From: Gnetum montanum | Lineage: Eukaryota; Streptophyta; Gnetopsida; Gnetales; Gnetaceae | Length of the DNA: 64,000 nt | Direction: 5' to 3' | NCBI GenBank assembly: GCA_015680685.1 | Contig: MNCI01003715.1 | Location: 471,790-535,789, forward strand | Shown: positions 34,800-47,156 of the stretch, one piece after another | How positions within the stretch are numbered: the first letter of the stretch is position 1 | How the letters are laid out: the number at the start of each line of letters is the position of its first letter | Notes under the pieces: generated by a model | Told to the model about the DNA's origin: nothing | What the model saw: only the letters and a program-made list of their open reading frames with translations | The model's database searches: none | Program-made: the position numbers and the translations under genes

Positions 34800-37570
34800 T
34801 TATCTGCTAAGCATTCTCGTGTGTGGCGTGGAGGTGGAGCTGGTCTTGAAGCTTCGGGTTGCCCTGGGATTCGCACCACATATGGAGGTGGGCGGCTTTG
34901 TGGTTGTACAGTCGGATGTGATTGAGCAGAAGGCTAGCCAAGCATCCTAATGACGTAGGGGCTAGGTCTACCTTGCGTTTGTGAGGTGTAGGTGTAGACT
35001 TCTGCTATTGCAACTACGGGTGGCACTCGGACTACGAAAGGGGTAGGCTGAGTGGAAGGGGTTGATAGATTCGGGGTAGTGACAGCCAGGGGCATGTGCA
35101 CCACATATGGTTTTTGCGGGGCGGGTGATGGTTGAGAAATGGATGTGGATGGAGTGGGATCAACATGCACTATGAAAGGTTTGTTAGGTATCTGTTATTT
35201 ATACTCAGGGTAGACGGTGTTAATGTTGGGTGTCTCGGGTTCATCATTAAGGCAGATTGTATTGATAACGTACGGCGCCTCTTTGGTGTTCAGAGGCTCT
35301 TTATACACCCCCATAGCCTGATTCTGAGGTTGGACCGGGTTGGCCTCATCAAAGGTGATTTGGCCTTCGTCGACAATCCGTTGTATGTCCTGCTTCAGTG
35401 TAAAACAGTAATCCATGCCGTGCCCATTGCGTTGATGATAATCGCAAAGCAATCCATTCTAAAATCTTTGGGCAATGGAGGCTCATCCGGCGTTGCTACG
35501 CTTGGATTCTGTACGAATTGACAGAACCGATCGTGTCTCTGGATGGCCGCGGGGGATAACTGTTTATGTTTCATTAATCAAGCTTTCAGTAGTTGATCGA
35601 ATAGCTAGGATGGCTTCATAGGCAACGGCGTATATTGAGAAGGCTCTTTCCTCTCAAAATTTCTCGCACGGTTTTGTGTTGGGTTCTACGATGATGATGA
35701 TTCTGGTGTAGTCACGGGAGTAGGTCTAGTATAGTTAGTAGAGGCTACCGGTGGTTTGTTTGGTTGTTACGTTTCTGCTATTGCCGCTATGGTTGCTTTT
35801 TCCTTCTCTTTGTCCTTTTTACTATGTTGATTTTTGAAGGCTAAGTATGCGGGGTCATGGCTATTTTGAGCTGGCTCTTCTATATTTTTTATTTGTACAA
35901 AGGCTTGGTTAAGATTACGCGCATTAAGATAGTACAATTTAGATTTGAAGAAGTCATTAATGGCCCCCTTTAGAGCAGATATGTCTGTGAGATTGGCTCA
36001 TGAAGCTCATTGAGAGCGGCACTCCACCTCTGAATGAATTTCTGCACAAGTTCGAGTGGTGCTTGTTTAACCTGTATAAGGTTGTCCAATGTCGCCTTAG
36101 GTTTCAAGTTATATTTGAACCCAGTCATGAACTGATGTAATAGATCTTCCAAGGAAAAAATGGAATTCCTTGACAAGGCCCGGTACCAATCGAGTGCTCT
36201 CCCTATGAGAGACATACAGAATACTCGTAGAATGGCATGTGGCCATGCCTGGAGCAATGCGCATTCTAACCTAAACATTATTAAGTGAGCGTTGGGGTCC
36301 GTTTCTCCATTATATTTAGTTAGTGTTGACAACGAAATGCCTTTGGGTAAGGTTAGAGACAGGACGGAGGGGCTGATGGGATCATCGTGGTAGAAGTCCA
36401 CTACCTTCAATTCTCCGTCGGCAACCGTTTTGAGGCACTTTACCTCGTCAGTAAGCTCTTACATTAATTTTTTGGCATCTGCCCATTCTTGGACACTCGG
36501 TGACATGGCAGCTTGAGGTTGTGGTATATTGTATAGGTTAGAGTGTTGGATGGTGGGTTGAAAGGCTGAAAGTTGTGCGGTTGGCAGTGGTGCTTGTGGG
36601 ATGTTTATAGTGTGTCGCATCGAAAGCGGCACATTGTAGGTGAGAGGTTGTTGTTGCTACGGTTGTGGCTATACCTAGGAAATGTTGGCTGGTGGAATCA
36701 TATGGGGTGGTACGTGGTGGTGATAGGGTTGATGTGATGGCACACCCATTGCTGCCCATCGTCCAACTACGTTTTGTGAAGGAATCCCCTGTTGGGTTAT
36801 AGCGGTGGGGCCCCATGCATTTGGATGTGGGGGATGTAGTGGGTGGACGTGGATGCTGGTATCACATGTGACATCCTTATCACTCGAGGCGTGAAGGTTG
36901 CTCCCATGTTATTGTGCAGGGGTGGTGCTTGCGATGACGAGCCAGCTGCTGCAGCGGGGATGATAGTGAGAGGGAGTGTGCTGAATTATGGGTCAGTTAC
37001 CGGAGGAACATGAACCAGTGCAGATGTTTCTGGTGGAGGTGCTTACGCCTGGGTGAACCGAAGGGGTTGGAGAGGCATGACTTCTCCTGTTCCTGGATGA
37101 AACATGGGGTTGATATGGGTTTGTGGGCTGAGGGTGTGATAGGAGTCTTCATGCTCGGATTGGGCAGCGAACTCGTCCTCCTCTTCCAGTTGGAAATCCA
37201 CTGCAGGCTGATCCAACGACTGGCTCCTTTGCAGGAGGAGTCGTGTGACGAGCTCTGAGTACTGTTCTAGCATAGGGATTATATCGTATGGGGAAGGGAT
37301 GAACTCACGTCCCCCCCTGTAGAAGAGTTCATACTGCCTCTTTCCCTCCATCTCAACTCGATCTACTGCCAGACCAGCTTGTATCTTCACACATATGAAG
37401 TTAATGTTAGAGGTTGGATTCCTCCCTTGCAACCTTAGGGACCGACGGGGCCCTGCTGTGGGTTGTGTCGCGGGCTGTTGGACGGCCATGGTGCCCACGA
37501 CATTGGTGACTTGAGCGGTTGCAGCGGTGGCGTTTATAGGGTTCATGATGACCTGTTGAGGGTATGACAC
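34800..37570 (-). pseudogene. T1 gag (broken)
   Basis: Minus strand. It starts at about 37,570 (MSYPQQVIMNP); the region 37,570-37,043 has RRSLRLQGRNP and a GGREFIPSPYDIIPMLEQYSE-like segment (given here as separate pieces of one block). A Gln/Pro/Thr-rich linker follows. The retrotransposon gag core at 36,410-35,970 has ISLSTLTKYNGETDPNAHL, ALDWYRAL, LLHQFMTGFKYN and FIQRWSAALNEL. Downstream, 35,452-35,195 has LCDYHQRNGHGMDYCFTLK, a CX9-11H/C-type zinc motif. The frame is broken by several stops. Confidence 0.8.
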
Positions 37571-38178
37571 GATGTAGAGGTATGAAATTAGTGTACTTAG
37601 TATAGCATAAACTTAGGTGATAACGTGCAGCGTATACGCTTCAACGTCCAATGTATAACGTCAGCGTAGACAACGTATAGGGATGGAGTATATAGGGTCA
37701 GCGTAAACAAGTCTACAACGTCAGGAGTGCAGCGTATACGCTGAGCAGCATATACAGCGTCAGGGTGTAGCGTAAAAAAGGATTACAGCGTATAAAGTGC
37801 AATATAAACTGGAAAGCAGCGTAGACAAAGTCTACAGCGTAGGAAGAGCAGCGTATACAGTGTTAATGTGCGGCGTAAACAGGCTTTACAGCGTACAATT
37901 TGGTATAAATGAACAGTAGCGTGAACTAGTTTACAGCGTAAAGAGATTAGCGTAAGCAAAGTTTCTGGGAGTCAGTGTGCAACGTAGAGAAAACCTACGG
38001 CGTAAAAATGTGCAGCGTAAACTTTAACAGTCTTGTGTATGGCGTAAGGAAAAATCTTCAGCGTGAAGCGTGTAGCGTATGTGTGGCAGCATAGACGCTG
38101 GGATTTCTGTGGATAGAGTCCACGTAGGGTTGATAGTGTAAACACTAGGAAGCTTGTAGGTGATGTTTTAGGCAGAGG
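37571..38178 (-). other. T1 leader with GCGTA motif cluster
   Basis: Between primer site and gag. It is filled with AGCGTATACGCTG palindromes and GCGTAAAC motifs (about 37,615-38,150). No frame is supported; apparent peptides are translations of the motif. Confidence 0.7.
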
Positions 38179-38195
38179 CCCTCCTTCTAGCGCCA
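38179..38195 (-). promoter_or_regulatory. Primer binding site of T1
   Basis: Minus strand TGGCGCTAGAAGGAGGG, five bases after the 5' LTR. It differs from the tRNA-Asp site of the F families. The matching tRNA cannot be named with certainty here. Confidence 0.7.
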
Positions 38196-38200
38196 ATTTC

Positions 38201-39388
38201 TGTACTGTCCGAAATCGTCGATCTCCGGCTAGAACGAAATAGAGGCCGTAGGATCGCAGGACGTGCACAGAAGACCCTACCTTCACCTGAGGGCGAGCTG
38301 GAATGAACGACGATAGAGTACCTTGGGTGGTCCACACGCGGATCAGACAAGGATTTCCCTAAACGTACACCGAAGTGCTATATGCTGGGTTATACGTAAA
38401 CGGCATAGCAGGCGTAAATGGAGCGTAAACAGTGTAACCAATGCAAACAGAGCGTAAACGTAAACAGGCGTAAACAGAATACGTATAACAATTAATGCAA
38501 ACTGTAAACGATTATGGGAAGAAAATGTAACAATGGCATTCCAGAATGAAATTACAATGCACCGGTCAAACGCAGTTGTGAGTGGAACACAAGGCAGACA
38601 AAAGCCCCGGTGGATGCAGGGATGATTGCGGTTGGTTCACACTGTAAGCACAACGTAGAGGCTGTATGCTCAGCGTACAGGGTTGTCCAACGTAAAAGGT
38701 TTTGTGCTCTGTTTCTCAGCATCTCTGTTCTCTAGTGTGCTCTGGGAATTTTCCAACCATCCAGGATTTCGTCAAAAATTGGGATTTTATACAGGGTTTT
38801 GACGGCTGACTCGGGTTGGGAGACACGTGGCGCGTTGACCGGGTGCAAGAGCGTAAAATTTACAAGTGTACAATATGTTACATTTGCCAAGCGTATATGT
38901 TGTCTGCAACAAGCGTAGACTGTGGGCGTATACGCTGGCGGATGTTGGGCGTATGCGGACTTGGGCGTAGATGTCGTTGACGCTGGCGTATACGCTGGGT
39001 GTATACACTGGTAAATGCTGGGCGTATACGTTGGGGCGTATACGCTGATGGATGCTGGGCGTATAAGCTGAAGGTTGCTGGCTTGTACCAAATCTCGCTC
39101 TGTAGTGCTGTTTTCATGCCATCTTTGGAGGTTTCATGCCGAGCGTATGCATCTGTTGTACCTGTTGAGCATACATGCAGGGCGTGTACGTTGGGCGTAT
39201 ATGCTGGGTGTATACGCTAGGAATGTACATTTGGGCGTATACGTTGGAACTGCATACTTAGTCCAAATTAAGCATCTGATCTCCGAAGTTGCCATGTTTG
39301 ACACCAAATGTAGCTGTGGTCGTCTGTGGGTCCCTGGGACCTGCTTGGTGTTGGACAAGTACTAAGCTCCAAATTTTGTGGTGTTTCA
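38201..39388 (-). repeat. 5' LTR of T1
   Basis: 1,188 bp, pair of 21,609-22,803. In minus sense it starts TGAAACACCACAAAATTTGG and ends GGACAGTACA. The palindrome cluster is at 38,890-39,245. Confidence 0.9.
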
Positions 39389-39393
39389 CACCA

Positions 39394-41843
39394 AGTGTTT
39401 GATGAGGAAACACAAACACATGACAAAGGTGGGAAATCTGATCGTCATCACGATTGGGACCATAGCCACTGAAGAGAAGGTAAGAAACATCATCATGGCA
39501 ATGGTTCCCCTTCTTCTTCCCCTTCATCGCATCATTCATCCTCTCCTTCCACATCAGGATGCAGTCACAAAGAGCACAACCGTGAGGACAAGGGTAAGGA
39601 TAAGCAAAATGAGACACCTCAATGAGAGAGTCAAGAGAGAGGACGAGGGCATTCTAGAGAGTTAAGGCATGAAAGAAGGAAAATTAGGAAACCACGTAGA
39701 CATCATAGACGTCATGAGAGAGATGATCATGATGAACCTCTACTTTCCACCCAAAGTATGTTAGATATTACGGAGGCTTTGAGAATACCTACAAGGCACC
39801 AAAAAGACAGTTGGATCAAGAGACTAGACATGAATAATATCCCACAATTCAAAGGAGGATACAACGCTAATCCGCAGAACAACTTACAGGCATTCCATGA
39901 TGCCTGTGCCTTGCAGAATATTTAAAACAAGTGGCAGAAGTTAAAGTTGTCTCCTAGGACACTCATAAAAGAAGCAGAGAGTTGGTACCAATCCTTAGAA
40001 CCGAAATCCATTAGGAGGTGGAGTACAATGCTAGAATTGTTTAACGATAAATACCAAACATACTCCAGAGTGTCCAAAATGCATAAGTAGATCCAAGGAT
40101 GGAAGCAGGGTAATCATGAACCCTTGGATGCTACCATGGGCCGATATTATGCATTGCTACATCATTGTCTGGGCCATGGTTACGCACAACAGGATCAACT
40201 CCACCACCTCGTAGATGGGCTAAGACATGAAACCAAGAGAACCCTTGGGACATATGCCCAAGGGAGATTATCTAAGCTTAGGTCCCATGAAGTTCATAGA
40301 CTATTGGAGCAAGTAGCTAAAGAAGAAGGGGAGCTACAGAAAAGTGAAAGCGTGGAAGAATATAACCGCGATCCTTCCCTTCGAAATAAGGAAGTAATAT
40401 TCTGTGAGGAAGAGGATGAGTCACCACTCGAAGAGTTGGTGAATAGAAAAATCTTGCTGCTTCAAAAATTAACAACGGAAGTGTCAGCTAAGGTAGATCA
40501 AATATGGAGCTCCTTAGATAGTAAAATTGAAACTGTCCTGAAAATCGTAGAGGAGTCTAAGGAGGAGTGAAGTAGTGACCATGATAAGAAAAAGCGGAGA
40601 GATTCAGACCATGCATGTAACAAGGGTAAGGGAAAAATGACTATTGCTAATGAGGTTGTGGATTCAGATATAGACAATGACGGTGGATGTAAGATCTGCC
40701 AGTATGATCATTCTAAGGGATGTTGCCCCATAATCTCACATCTACAAGAGTATGGGGTGTATGCACTCAACCCAAGACTTAACAAAAGGCAAGCACCTCG
40801 AAGGTTACCTTATCCCCAAGGTAACCCAAGGCAGTTTCACCAACCATTAACATATTATCCAAGTGGAACTCCACCACAACCTATTGGATAACACCAGTAG
40901 TGGCAACACCCACAATCATTGGGGATGCTACCGCCTAGATAACAATACCCTTACAAACAACCAAACCCGTATGGCTACTACATGCAGCAACTAGTCTCTC
41001 CACCTGACTTTGTTAGTCATATGACACCATGATGTCACTACCAAGTTCGAGAGTATTTTAGGACTCCTTCTCCTACGAGAGACACACTACATGCATACCA
41101 TCCTCCGAATCCATCCGCCACTCATATGCTGATAGTTCCACCACCACCCGCTCCAATGATGCAAGGGGAACTCCCCACTCAACCGCAGCAACGTAATGCT
41201 ATGAGAGCTATAAACCTTCAACCTACTACTGGTTCTGACAACCGCATGAAGAGAAGACCTTTCTTCAGAACCAAAAGCCCAAACAAGCTTTCACAACCAC
41301 AAGCAGAGCTCAACGCATACGGTTATGTTAACACATACCATTACTGACTGGATCAAGGTAGACTACCTTCCCAAGAAACTCTTTGATCTTGGGAGCCCTT
41401 TAATATACCTCTAAGTCGTTGGGAACAAACCACGTAAGGCTCTTCTTGACTCAGGTTTTGGAGTTACCTTAATCTCACGAGAAATGTATAAATCCTAGAA
41501 CCTACCTCCACTCAAGAAGAGCAATATTGAACTAGAGCTGGCTGACCATTCCTTCACTATTCCCTTAGGATTGGTGGAGAACATCATTACCACTATGTGT
41601 GATTGGTCATACCCAGCTGATTTCCTAGTGATAGAACTCAACAGTAACAAAGGGGACTTCCCAATTATAATGGGGAGGGCATGGCTCAGCACCATCAACA
41701 CATGCCTAGGAATTCATGATCTTTCCTTGGAAATATCTAAGGAAAACATTTATAGAAAGATCAAGAAGAAGAAAGTTCCATGCATCACATATAGTGACTC
41801 AGAGGGTGATGACATGAAGAAATTCTCAACATCTCCTGCATGA
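39394..41843 (+). pseudogene. gag C-part and protease of A2
   Basis: Continues the gag broken by T1. A gag core lies at 39,780-40,120; HHCLGHGYAQQDQL and LRHETKRTLGTYAQGRL at 40,160-40,270; EDESPLEELVNRK near 40,430; a zinc knuckle CKICQYDHSKGCC near 40,690-40,725. The Gln/Pro-rich part follows. The protease at 41,440-41,843 has ALLDSGFGVTLIS and FPIIMGRAWLST. It ends at a stop after FSTSPA. About six stops are present. No reverse transcriptase follows. Confidence 0.85.
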
Positions 41844-44030
41844 AACTGGTGTGCCCAAGAAACTTAGATACAAAGATGCCTGTATGTAGCAACCACACAA
41901 CAAGAGAACACCTAGTGGTTGACAACTAATCAAGAGAGCAGTCCACCAACATGCATGGAACGAACTGGGGGAACAACTTGCACCCACAATGGAAGCATAG
42001 ATACATTGGAATATGAGCACCACCAACTTTCAACCCTTAACCTGAAAACATCAATTGGGAGAAGTTGGACACTTTTGAGAAATTCAAACAAACACTCATT
42101 ATTTTGGATCTCTCCCTTTCAATTCAATCATGGGGGAGATGGCCACCTATGTTGATCATTTGGGGCCCTCAATTTTTTTTAAGTTTTTTTCTTACATATT
42201 TTTGTTTTCCACATTTTTGTTTTATAAATTTCTTTAACTTTTCTTGTTTTTGTTTTACAACATCATTCTTATTTTTCTGTTTATTTGTGTGTGTGTGTGT
42301 ATGTCTTATCCATTTTATTAAGTTTGTCACCCAATAAGTGCTATTAATGATGGTATGAACTGTTTCTATTGATTGCTAATGTTTGGTTTTTACCTTTAAG
42401 TTATGATGTTGATACTAAGGTATTGTTCTTTTGATATGATAGGCAATGAGTCCACTTCATCCATACATCCATAAACTTCTCTGGTCTCTCTTGGCTTGGA
42501 ACTATACAGTCACCTTTCTAATAAGAACTATAACAAATCAGTGACTAGGTATTTCTCAAACTAAGAAAGGACTCAAGGATTGAAAAGGGTGTGACTTCAA
42601 GGGAACTTGATGTATTTGTGTTGGCCATTCTCTTAGGTGTTTGGATGTTTTCTTCTTGAGTTTTCTTACTACTTCGACATTACCCAATTATCAAGAAGTT
42701 GAGAAAATAAAAATAATAAGTCTTTTCATGGTGTGGTTCTCACCCAAAAAAAATAGTGAGGATTCAAAGCACATCCCTTAGATAAAATAATGATTTGGGC
42801 TACAAGCACAGGTTATGGAACTAAAATAAACATGTTCCCTCTAACTAAGGCTCTTCTCGCTTCCTATTCTCTCCTCCTTCGCTTCATCAAATTGGTGGTG
42901 GCTCTTTGGGGGATGCATTCTTGTTACTTCAAGTGGATGGATTGGCTGACTGTATTAATGCGAAGTCACTGAATGTGGTTTTTTTGAGGCCAAACTTTGA
43001 ATGGGATCTACTAAAGTCACATTAATCATTCACTGCACAAGGGGTTGTACATCACCTTGTTCTTGAGATTCCATTCCATTCTCTTTTTTCCATCATTCTT
43101 CCTCCATTGTTCACCTCATTTCTGGTTGTATCATTAGTATATATTTTAGTTGATGCATTGTTTTCTCTTTGGTAAATTCTTGTGGTTAAGACTTTAACTC
43201 TTGTTCCAAATGACATTCCCAGAGCCTACGGACTCTTTGAATGTAGGATTGTCAAGGCATTAAGGGCATGAGCCTACTTTGGGGAGGACCCACTAGCATT
43301 CCTATTTGGTACACTAGTTAAATTCTTTCCCTTAACATTTTTGCAATCCACTCTATTTTGTTCATTTCCATCTTGACATCCATTTCATCGACGTTACAGT
43401 TGTCCCTTTTTCTTCATCTTTCTTGTTCTTTTTCTTTCTCCATTCTATTGCTACCGAAGGTCCGCTCTTAGTTATGGGGGTCCTGACCCAATTTTTTCGA
43501 TATTTTGATTTTCTCCTAACCCCTACACATTCGGTAGTCACCACTATTATATCTCCAGACCCGTATAAGCCATACCACAACTCAGCCAATGGACCTTTCA
43601 CCGAAGCAAGGTATCAACTGCATTGTGATTCATTTACCCTTGCTAATATAAGACTATGTTGTATGTGTAGATGGCAATCATACAACAATGGATTGGATTT
43701 GGAGAGAACACTTGGAATGGATCGGTGCTGATGCAGCTATGCAAGGAACGATATGGATGGCACGCTTACAGATAGACAACAAAAGGTGCAATCTTGGCAT
43801 TGGTAGCAGTAGACTTCTTCTCTCTTCTCTCTTCTCTCTCAACTACCAAATAAGGCCTAATGTCAAATGTATAAAGTGTTCACTCTTGCTGTCGTGAACA
43901 CCAGTTTTGTCATGTTCTATAATGAAGATCTGTTCACATGTCATCCCATTCACCATTAGTTCCATTCAATTCAATAATCCCATACCTTCCCAATATTTTG
44001 TAAGGGACTCAAGGACAAGTTTTTATTCAG
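41844..44030 (+). other. Non-coding 3' region of A2
   Basis: Alignable by eye with the same region in A1 and A3. It has 'catgggggagatggcc' at 42,130-42,145, a GT run at 42,286-42,301, and the splice acceptor plus ATGGC at 43,669-43,675 that marks the accessory frame, which here is only a short relic. Confidence 0.65.
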
Positions 44031-44041
44031 TCATGGGGGTA
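44031..44041 (+). promoter_or_regulatory. Polypurine tract of A2
   Basis: TCATGGGGGTA directly before the 3' LTR. The same motif stands before the LTRs of D1 (TTGTGGGGGTA) and, reversed, the F2 element. Confidence 0.75.
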
Positions 44042-44888
44042 TGATGAGATGTGATATCGCATGGCCCGCGATATCGCGTATGTGATATCACATCCACCGC
44101 GATATCGCACCCCCCGCGTATTTCATCTTCCCCTGTGATATCACAGCACGTTGCCAAATCTATAAATAAGAGGTGGCTCTCCCTTATTTCTCCATCTAGA
44201 TCTAGACCCTTAGCGAAACTCTAGCATTTTTACCTCTCCAGAGATAGAATAATTTCCATGTGCCTGTAGTAGGAGTCCCAAAGTGAACAGATCTTTATTC
44301 GAGCAAACATCATACCTGAGCACAAGTTTGTGTATGAAAATAAAGACGAACTTTTGGATAAACCTTGCAGTGCATGGACTAAGCTAAATAGGACTTTAAT
44401 TATTGTTATTTATCGTTCATCGTTTAAATGCTTTATTAATTAATTAATCTCTCTCAACCCTCAACACTCCTAGTTAAGTGCATTTAGTACGACTGCTTCG
44501 AGCATGTACGTTACGCTTGGTAATCCTAGTAACAAATAATGTTTGGTAATCCCAAAAGGTTGCATTGGTTCAGGGTGTGAACGGTAAGTGGGAACGAATA
44601 CTAATGCTAGGCATTAGAACTTAGTTAGTTAAATTTAGTTACTTAGTCTCTTCACCATTTCCCTCATTAGCATAGGCAATAAAACATAAAAGATATAAAA
44701 ATCACATACCTTAGACTTACTTAACCATACAACCGTGACAAATACAAGTAATTCTGGGAAGACAACGAACGATTAACCTTAAGTGTTCCTTAAGGTGTGT
44801 AGGCACTTAGTCTGCAGAGTTCGACCGAATCACGTGTGTAATGCTCGTATTCGTATGGTTGAGTGTAGGGGTACCTCGCCACTCATCA
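44042..44888 (+). repeat. 3' LTR of A2
   Basis: 847 bp, starts TGATGAGATGTGATATCGC and ends GGTACCTCGCCACTCATCA. It has about six GATATC palindromes before TATAAATAAGAGG near 44,160. Confidence 0.9.
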
Positions 44889-44893
44889 CTATT

Positions 44894-45115
44894 CCATTAG
44901 GACTAGTAGAAGACACTGTGACCATTATCTATGGGTGGTTTTATCTTGCCAATTTCCTAGTAATCAAGCTTGAGAACTGTAAGGGGGACTTCCCAATCAT
45001 TGTAGAAAGGACATGGCTAAGTACTATTGATGTGAGAACGGGCATTAGAGATCTTTCCCTGGAAATATCTAAGGAAAAATGCATTTGGAAAGATTGAGAA
45101 GAAGTGAGTTCTATG
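44894..45115 (+). pseudogene. Protease C-part of D1
   Basis: Resumes the protease cut at 20,209: LGLVEDTVTIIYGW, FPIIVERTWLST, IRDLSLEISKE. It matches A1-A3 protease ends. Confidence 0.75.
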
Positions 45116-45379
45116 CATCATGTATAGTGATACAGGATGTAATTATGTGCAGAAACTTTGGTCCATGAAATAAGTATTTGTCTCTGCATGGAGGCAGTGT
45201 GCACATGAAGTAGATATTTAAAGATGTTTGTACATAATAGTCACAAAACAAGAGGGTACCTAGTGGCTAATCATTGATTCTAAAAGTAGCACAATGTGCA
45301 TGGAACCTACTGAGAACCTTACATGTGCTTATGTTGTACGCATGGATGAACTAGAGCAAGTTTATCACTAACTCTCTAA

Positions 45380-46028
45380 TGATGAAAATGATGATATTAA
45401 TTAGGAAGAGTTGGAGATTCCTAAGAATTTCAAACAAGAGCCCCTAGAGTTGAAAACTCTACTTGTTGGCCTAAAATATGCATTCTTGAAAAATCACAAA
45501 TTGGTCATATTTATAGAGAATCTCTCTAAGATCACAAAATCATTGGTCAAGCTAACAAAGAAAGATGCTCTATTCATTTGGATTGAGGTATGCAAAAAGA
45601 CATTCTATAGCTTCAAGTAGAAGCTCATAGATATTCCAATTCTATGAGAATTGGACTGGTCCAAACCATTTCATATCATGACAGATGCATCAAATTATGC
45701 CTTAGAAGTCGTACTTACATAGTTGGATGACAAGAAACATCTATATTATATCCACTACACAAGTTGAAGCATTATGGATGCATAGTTAAATTACACCACA
45801 ACAAAGAAAGAACTAATGATGGTGGTGTATGCTCTAGAGAAGTTCAAGCACTATGTGATTGGATATAAAGTGTTTGTGCACACTGACCACAATGCCATTC
45901 ACTTCCTCATAAACAAGCCAATGGTGGATCCTTGTATCATAAGATGGTTACTGATCTTGCAGGAATTTGATCTTACAATGATAGATCAAAAGGGGACTAA
46001 GAATGTGATCATTGACCATGTCTCTTAG
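45380..46028 (+). pseudogene. RNase H of D1 with reverse transcriptase deleted
   Basis: The frame goes from LKTLLVGLKYAFLKNHK (the usual segment before reverse transcriptase) almost directly to 'LSKITKSLVKLTKKDALF' and PFHIMTDASNYALE, the Ty3-type RNase H start. Then come TTKKELMMVVYALEKFKHY and VHTDHNAIHFLIN. The palm with its YxDD box is absent, so an internal deletion removed it near 45,500. Several stops are present. Confidence 0.8.
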
Positions 46029-46343
46029 TTACAATGGGATAACAAAAAGAAGGAGAGCCCACTCTCTAATCAATTCCTAGATGAACTTCTCTTGGTCAAT
46101 GAAATTAATAAACATATGCCCACAAAATCCAAATGGTATGATGGCATTCTTACTTATCTTCTCACTCAAGAGATGCTACAAGATTTGGACTACAAGAAGA
46201 AACAAAAGTTTCTTCATCATGCCAAATGCTTCATGGAAATCAATGGACACCTTTACAATGTGTGTCCCGATGACCTAATTTTCTAGTGTGTACCTAATAA
46301 TGATTAACTATGTGTTCTCTAGGACACTCATCTCTAGGAATAG
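46029..46343 (+). pseudogene. Integrase N-terminal remnant of D1
   Basis: INKHMPTKSKWYDGILTYLL, then KKKQKFLHHAKCFMEINGHLY, the segment before the zinc-binding domain of Athila-type integrase. It is lost where the F2 element starts at 46,344. Confidence 0.7.
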
Positions 46344-47156
46344 TGATGAGTGGCGACGTACCCCTACACTCAACCATACGAATACAAGCGTTTCACGTGC
46401 GATCCGGTCGAACTCCTCAAACAGACTAGTTGTGGTATCTAGACAGTTACTCTTAGATCACAGTTCGTTATCTTTCCACCTAGACTAGTATTAGCTTTTT
46501 CACGTATGGCTTAGTCCAAAGTGAGGTGTATGATGTGTTTCTATACTAATGCTACTCCTAGATATGATAGAAAGTAATATCAACTAAACTAGGAGAGAGA
46601 GAGAGAGAGAATCTAAACTAGCCTAAGTGCAATGAGCATCTGTTCCTTAATCATTCGTACACATCTTGGACCTCGTGCATGACTACCACTAGGATTACCA
46701 AGCGCATGGCCTAAGTACGGTACTAGGTTACCAAGTAGTCACACTTAAATGCTTGTGATTAATTCGTACTCATTTCGCATTTAAAAGGAGTTTAGGGTGA
46801 AGAGATATTAACTAAGAAAGTAGTAAATAACAATTAAATAAATAAATAGATAATTAAGCTAAGTGGATGTTTCAATGATGAAGTAATATTGATCTTTATT
46901 GTTAGTCATGTGCATGTCCAAGTACATCACACTCGAATAAGGATGCCATACAATTACAATCACCACACTGTGGGCATGCACTGGGAGAGAAGGGTTGAGA
47001 GAAGAACTACTTAAAACTAAACACTTAAAAGAAATTCTAAAAAACTTTTTTACCAGATCTATCTACATCTTATTTATAGATGAGAAGACAGGTTGCGATA
47101 TTGCGTACGCAATATCATGGCTACGATATCACGGCCAACAAAATGATAACTCATCA
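46344..47156 (-). repeat. 3' LTR of the F2 element
   Basis: 813 bp; ends TGATGAGT and, on the plus strand right side, TCATCA. U3 (minus) carries GCAATATCGC-like palindromes (47,095-47,130) and TATA-like TATAAATAAG (about 47,068-47,078). It includes a GA microsatellite at 46,593-46,611. It pairs by sequence with the solo LTR at 58,847-59,623. Confidence 0.85.

Larger units (their letters stand above)
21609..39388 (-). mobile_element. T1: 17.8-kb Tat/Ogre-like Ty3/gypsy retrotransposon
   Basis: Minus-strand element with perfect target duplication cacca (21604-21608 and 39389-39393), inserted in A2 gag. LTRs are about 1.19 kb. Order along the minus strand: 5' LTR, primer site, long leader, gag, protease, a 5.7-kb interval with a gene on the opposite strand, reverse transcriptase, RNase H, a second RNase H, integrase, repeat array, polypurine tract, 3' LTR. 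The second RNase H (FDGAS, NNIAEYEGL, GDSQLV) is the archaeal-type domain that marks the Tat lineage. Ogre elements are known to have an intron between protease and reverse transcriptase, the place used here by the antisense gene. Confidence 0.9.
20210..44888 (+). mobile_element. A2: F1 gag-pro element inserted in D1 protease, carrying T1
   Basis: Plus-strand F1 element with perfect target duplication ctatt (20205-20209 and 44889-44893). The D1 protease frame resumes exactly after it. Without T1 it is about 6.9 kb, like A1 and A3. It has gag and protease only. The assembly gap 20,829-20,975 removes the end of its 5' LTR and the primer site. Confidence 0.9.

Noticed and set aside
21609-39388. 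Endogenous pararetrovirus
   Set aside because: Integrase, LTRs and target duplication are present; domain order is that of Ty3/gypsy Tat.
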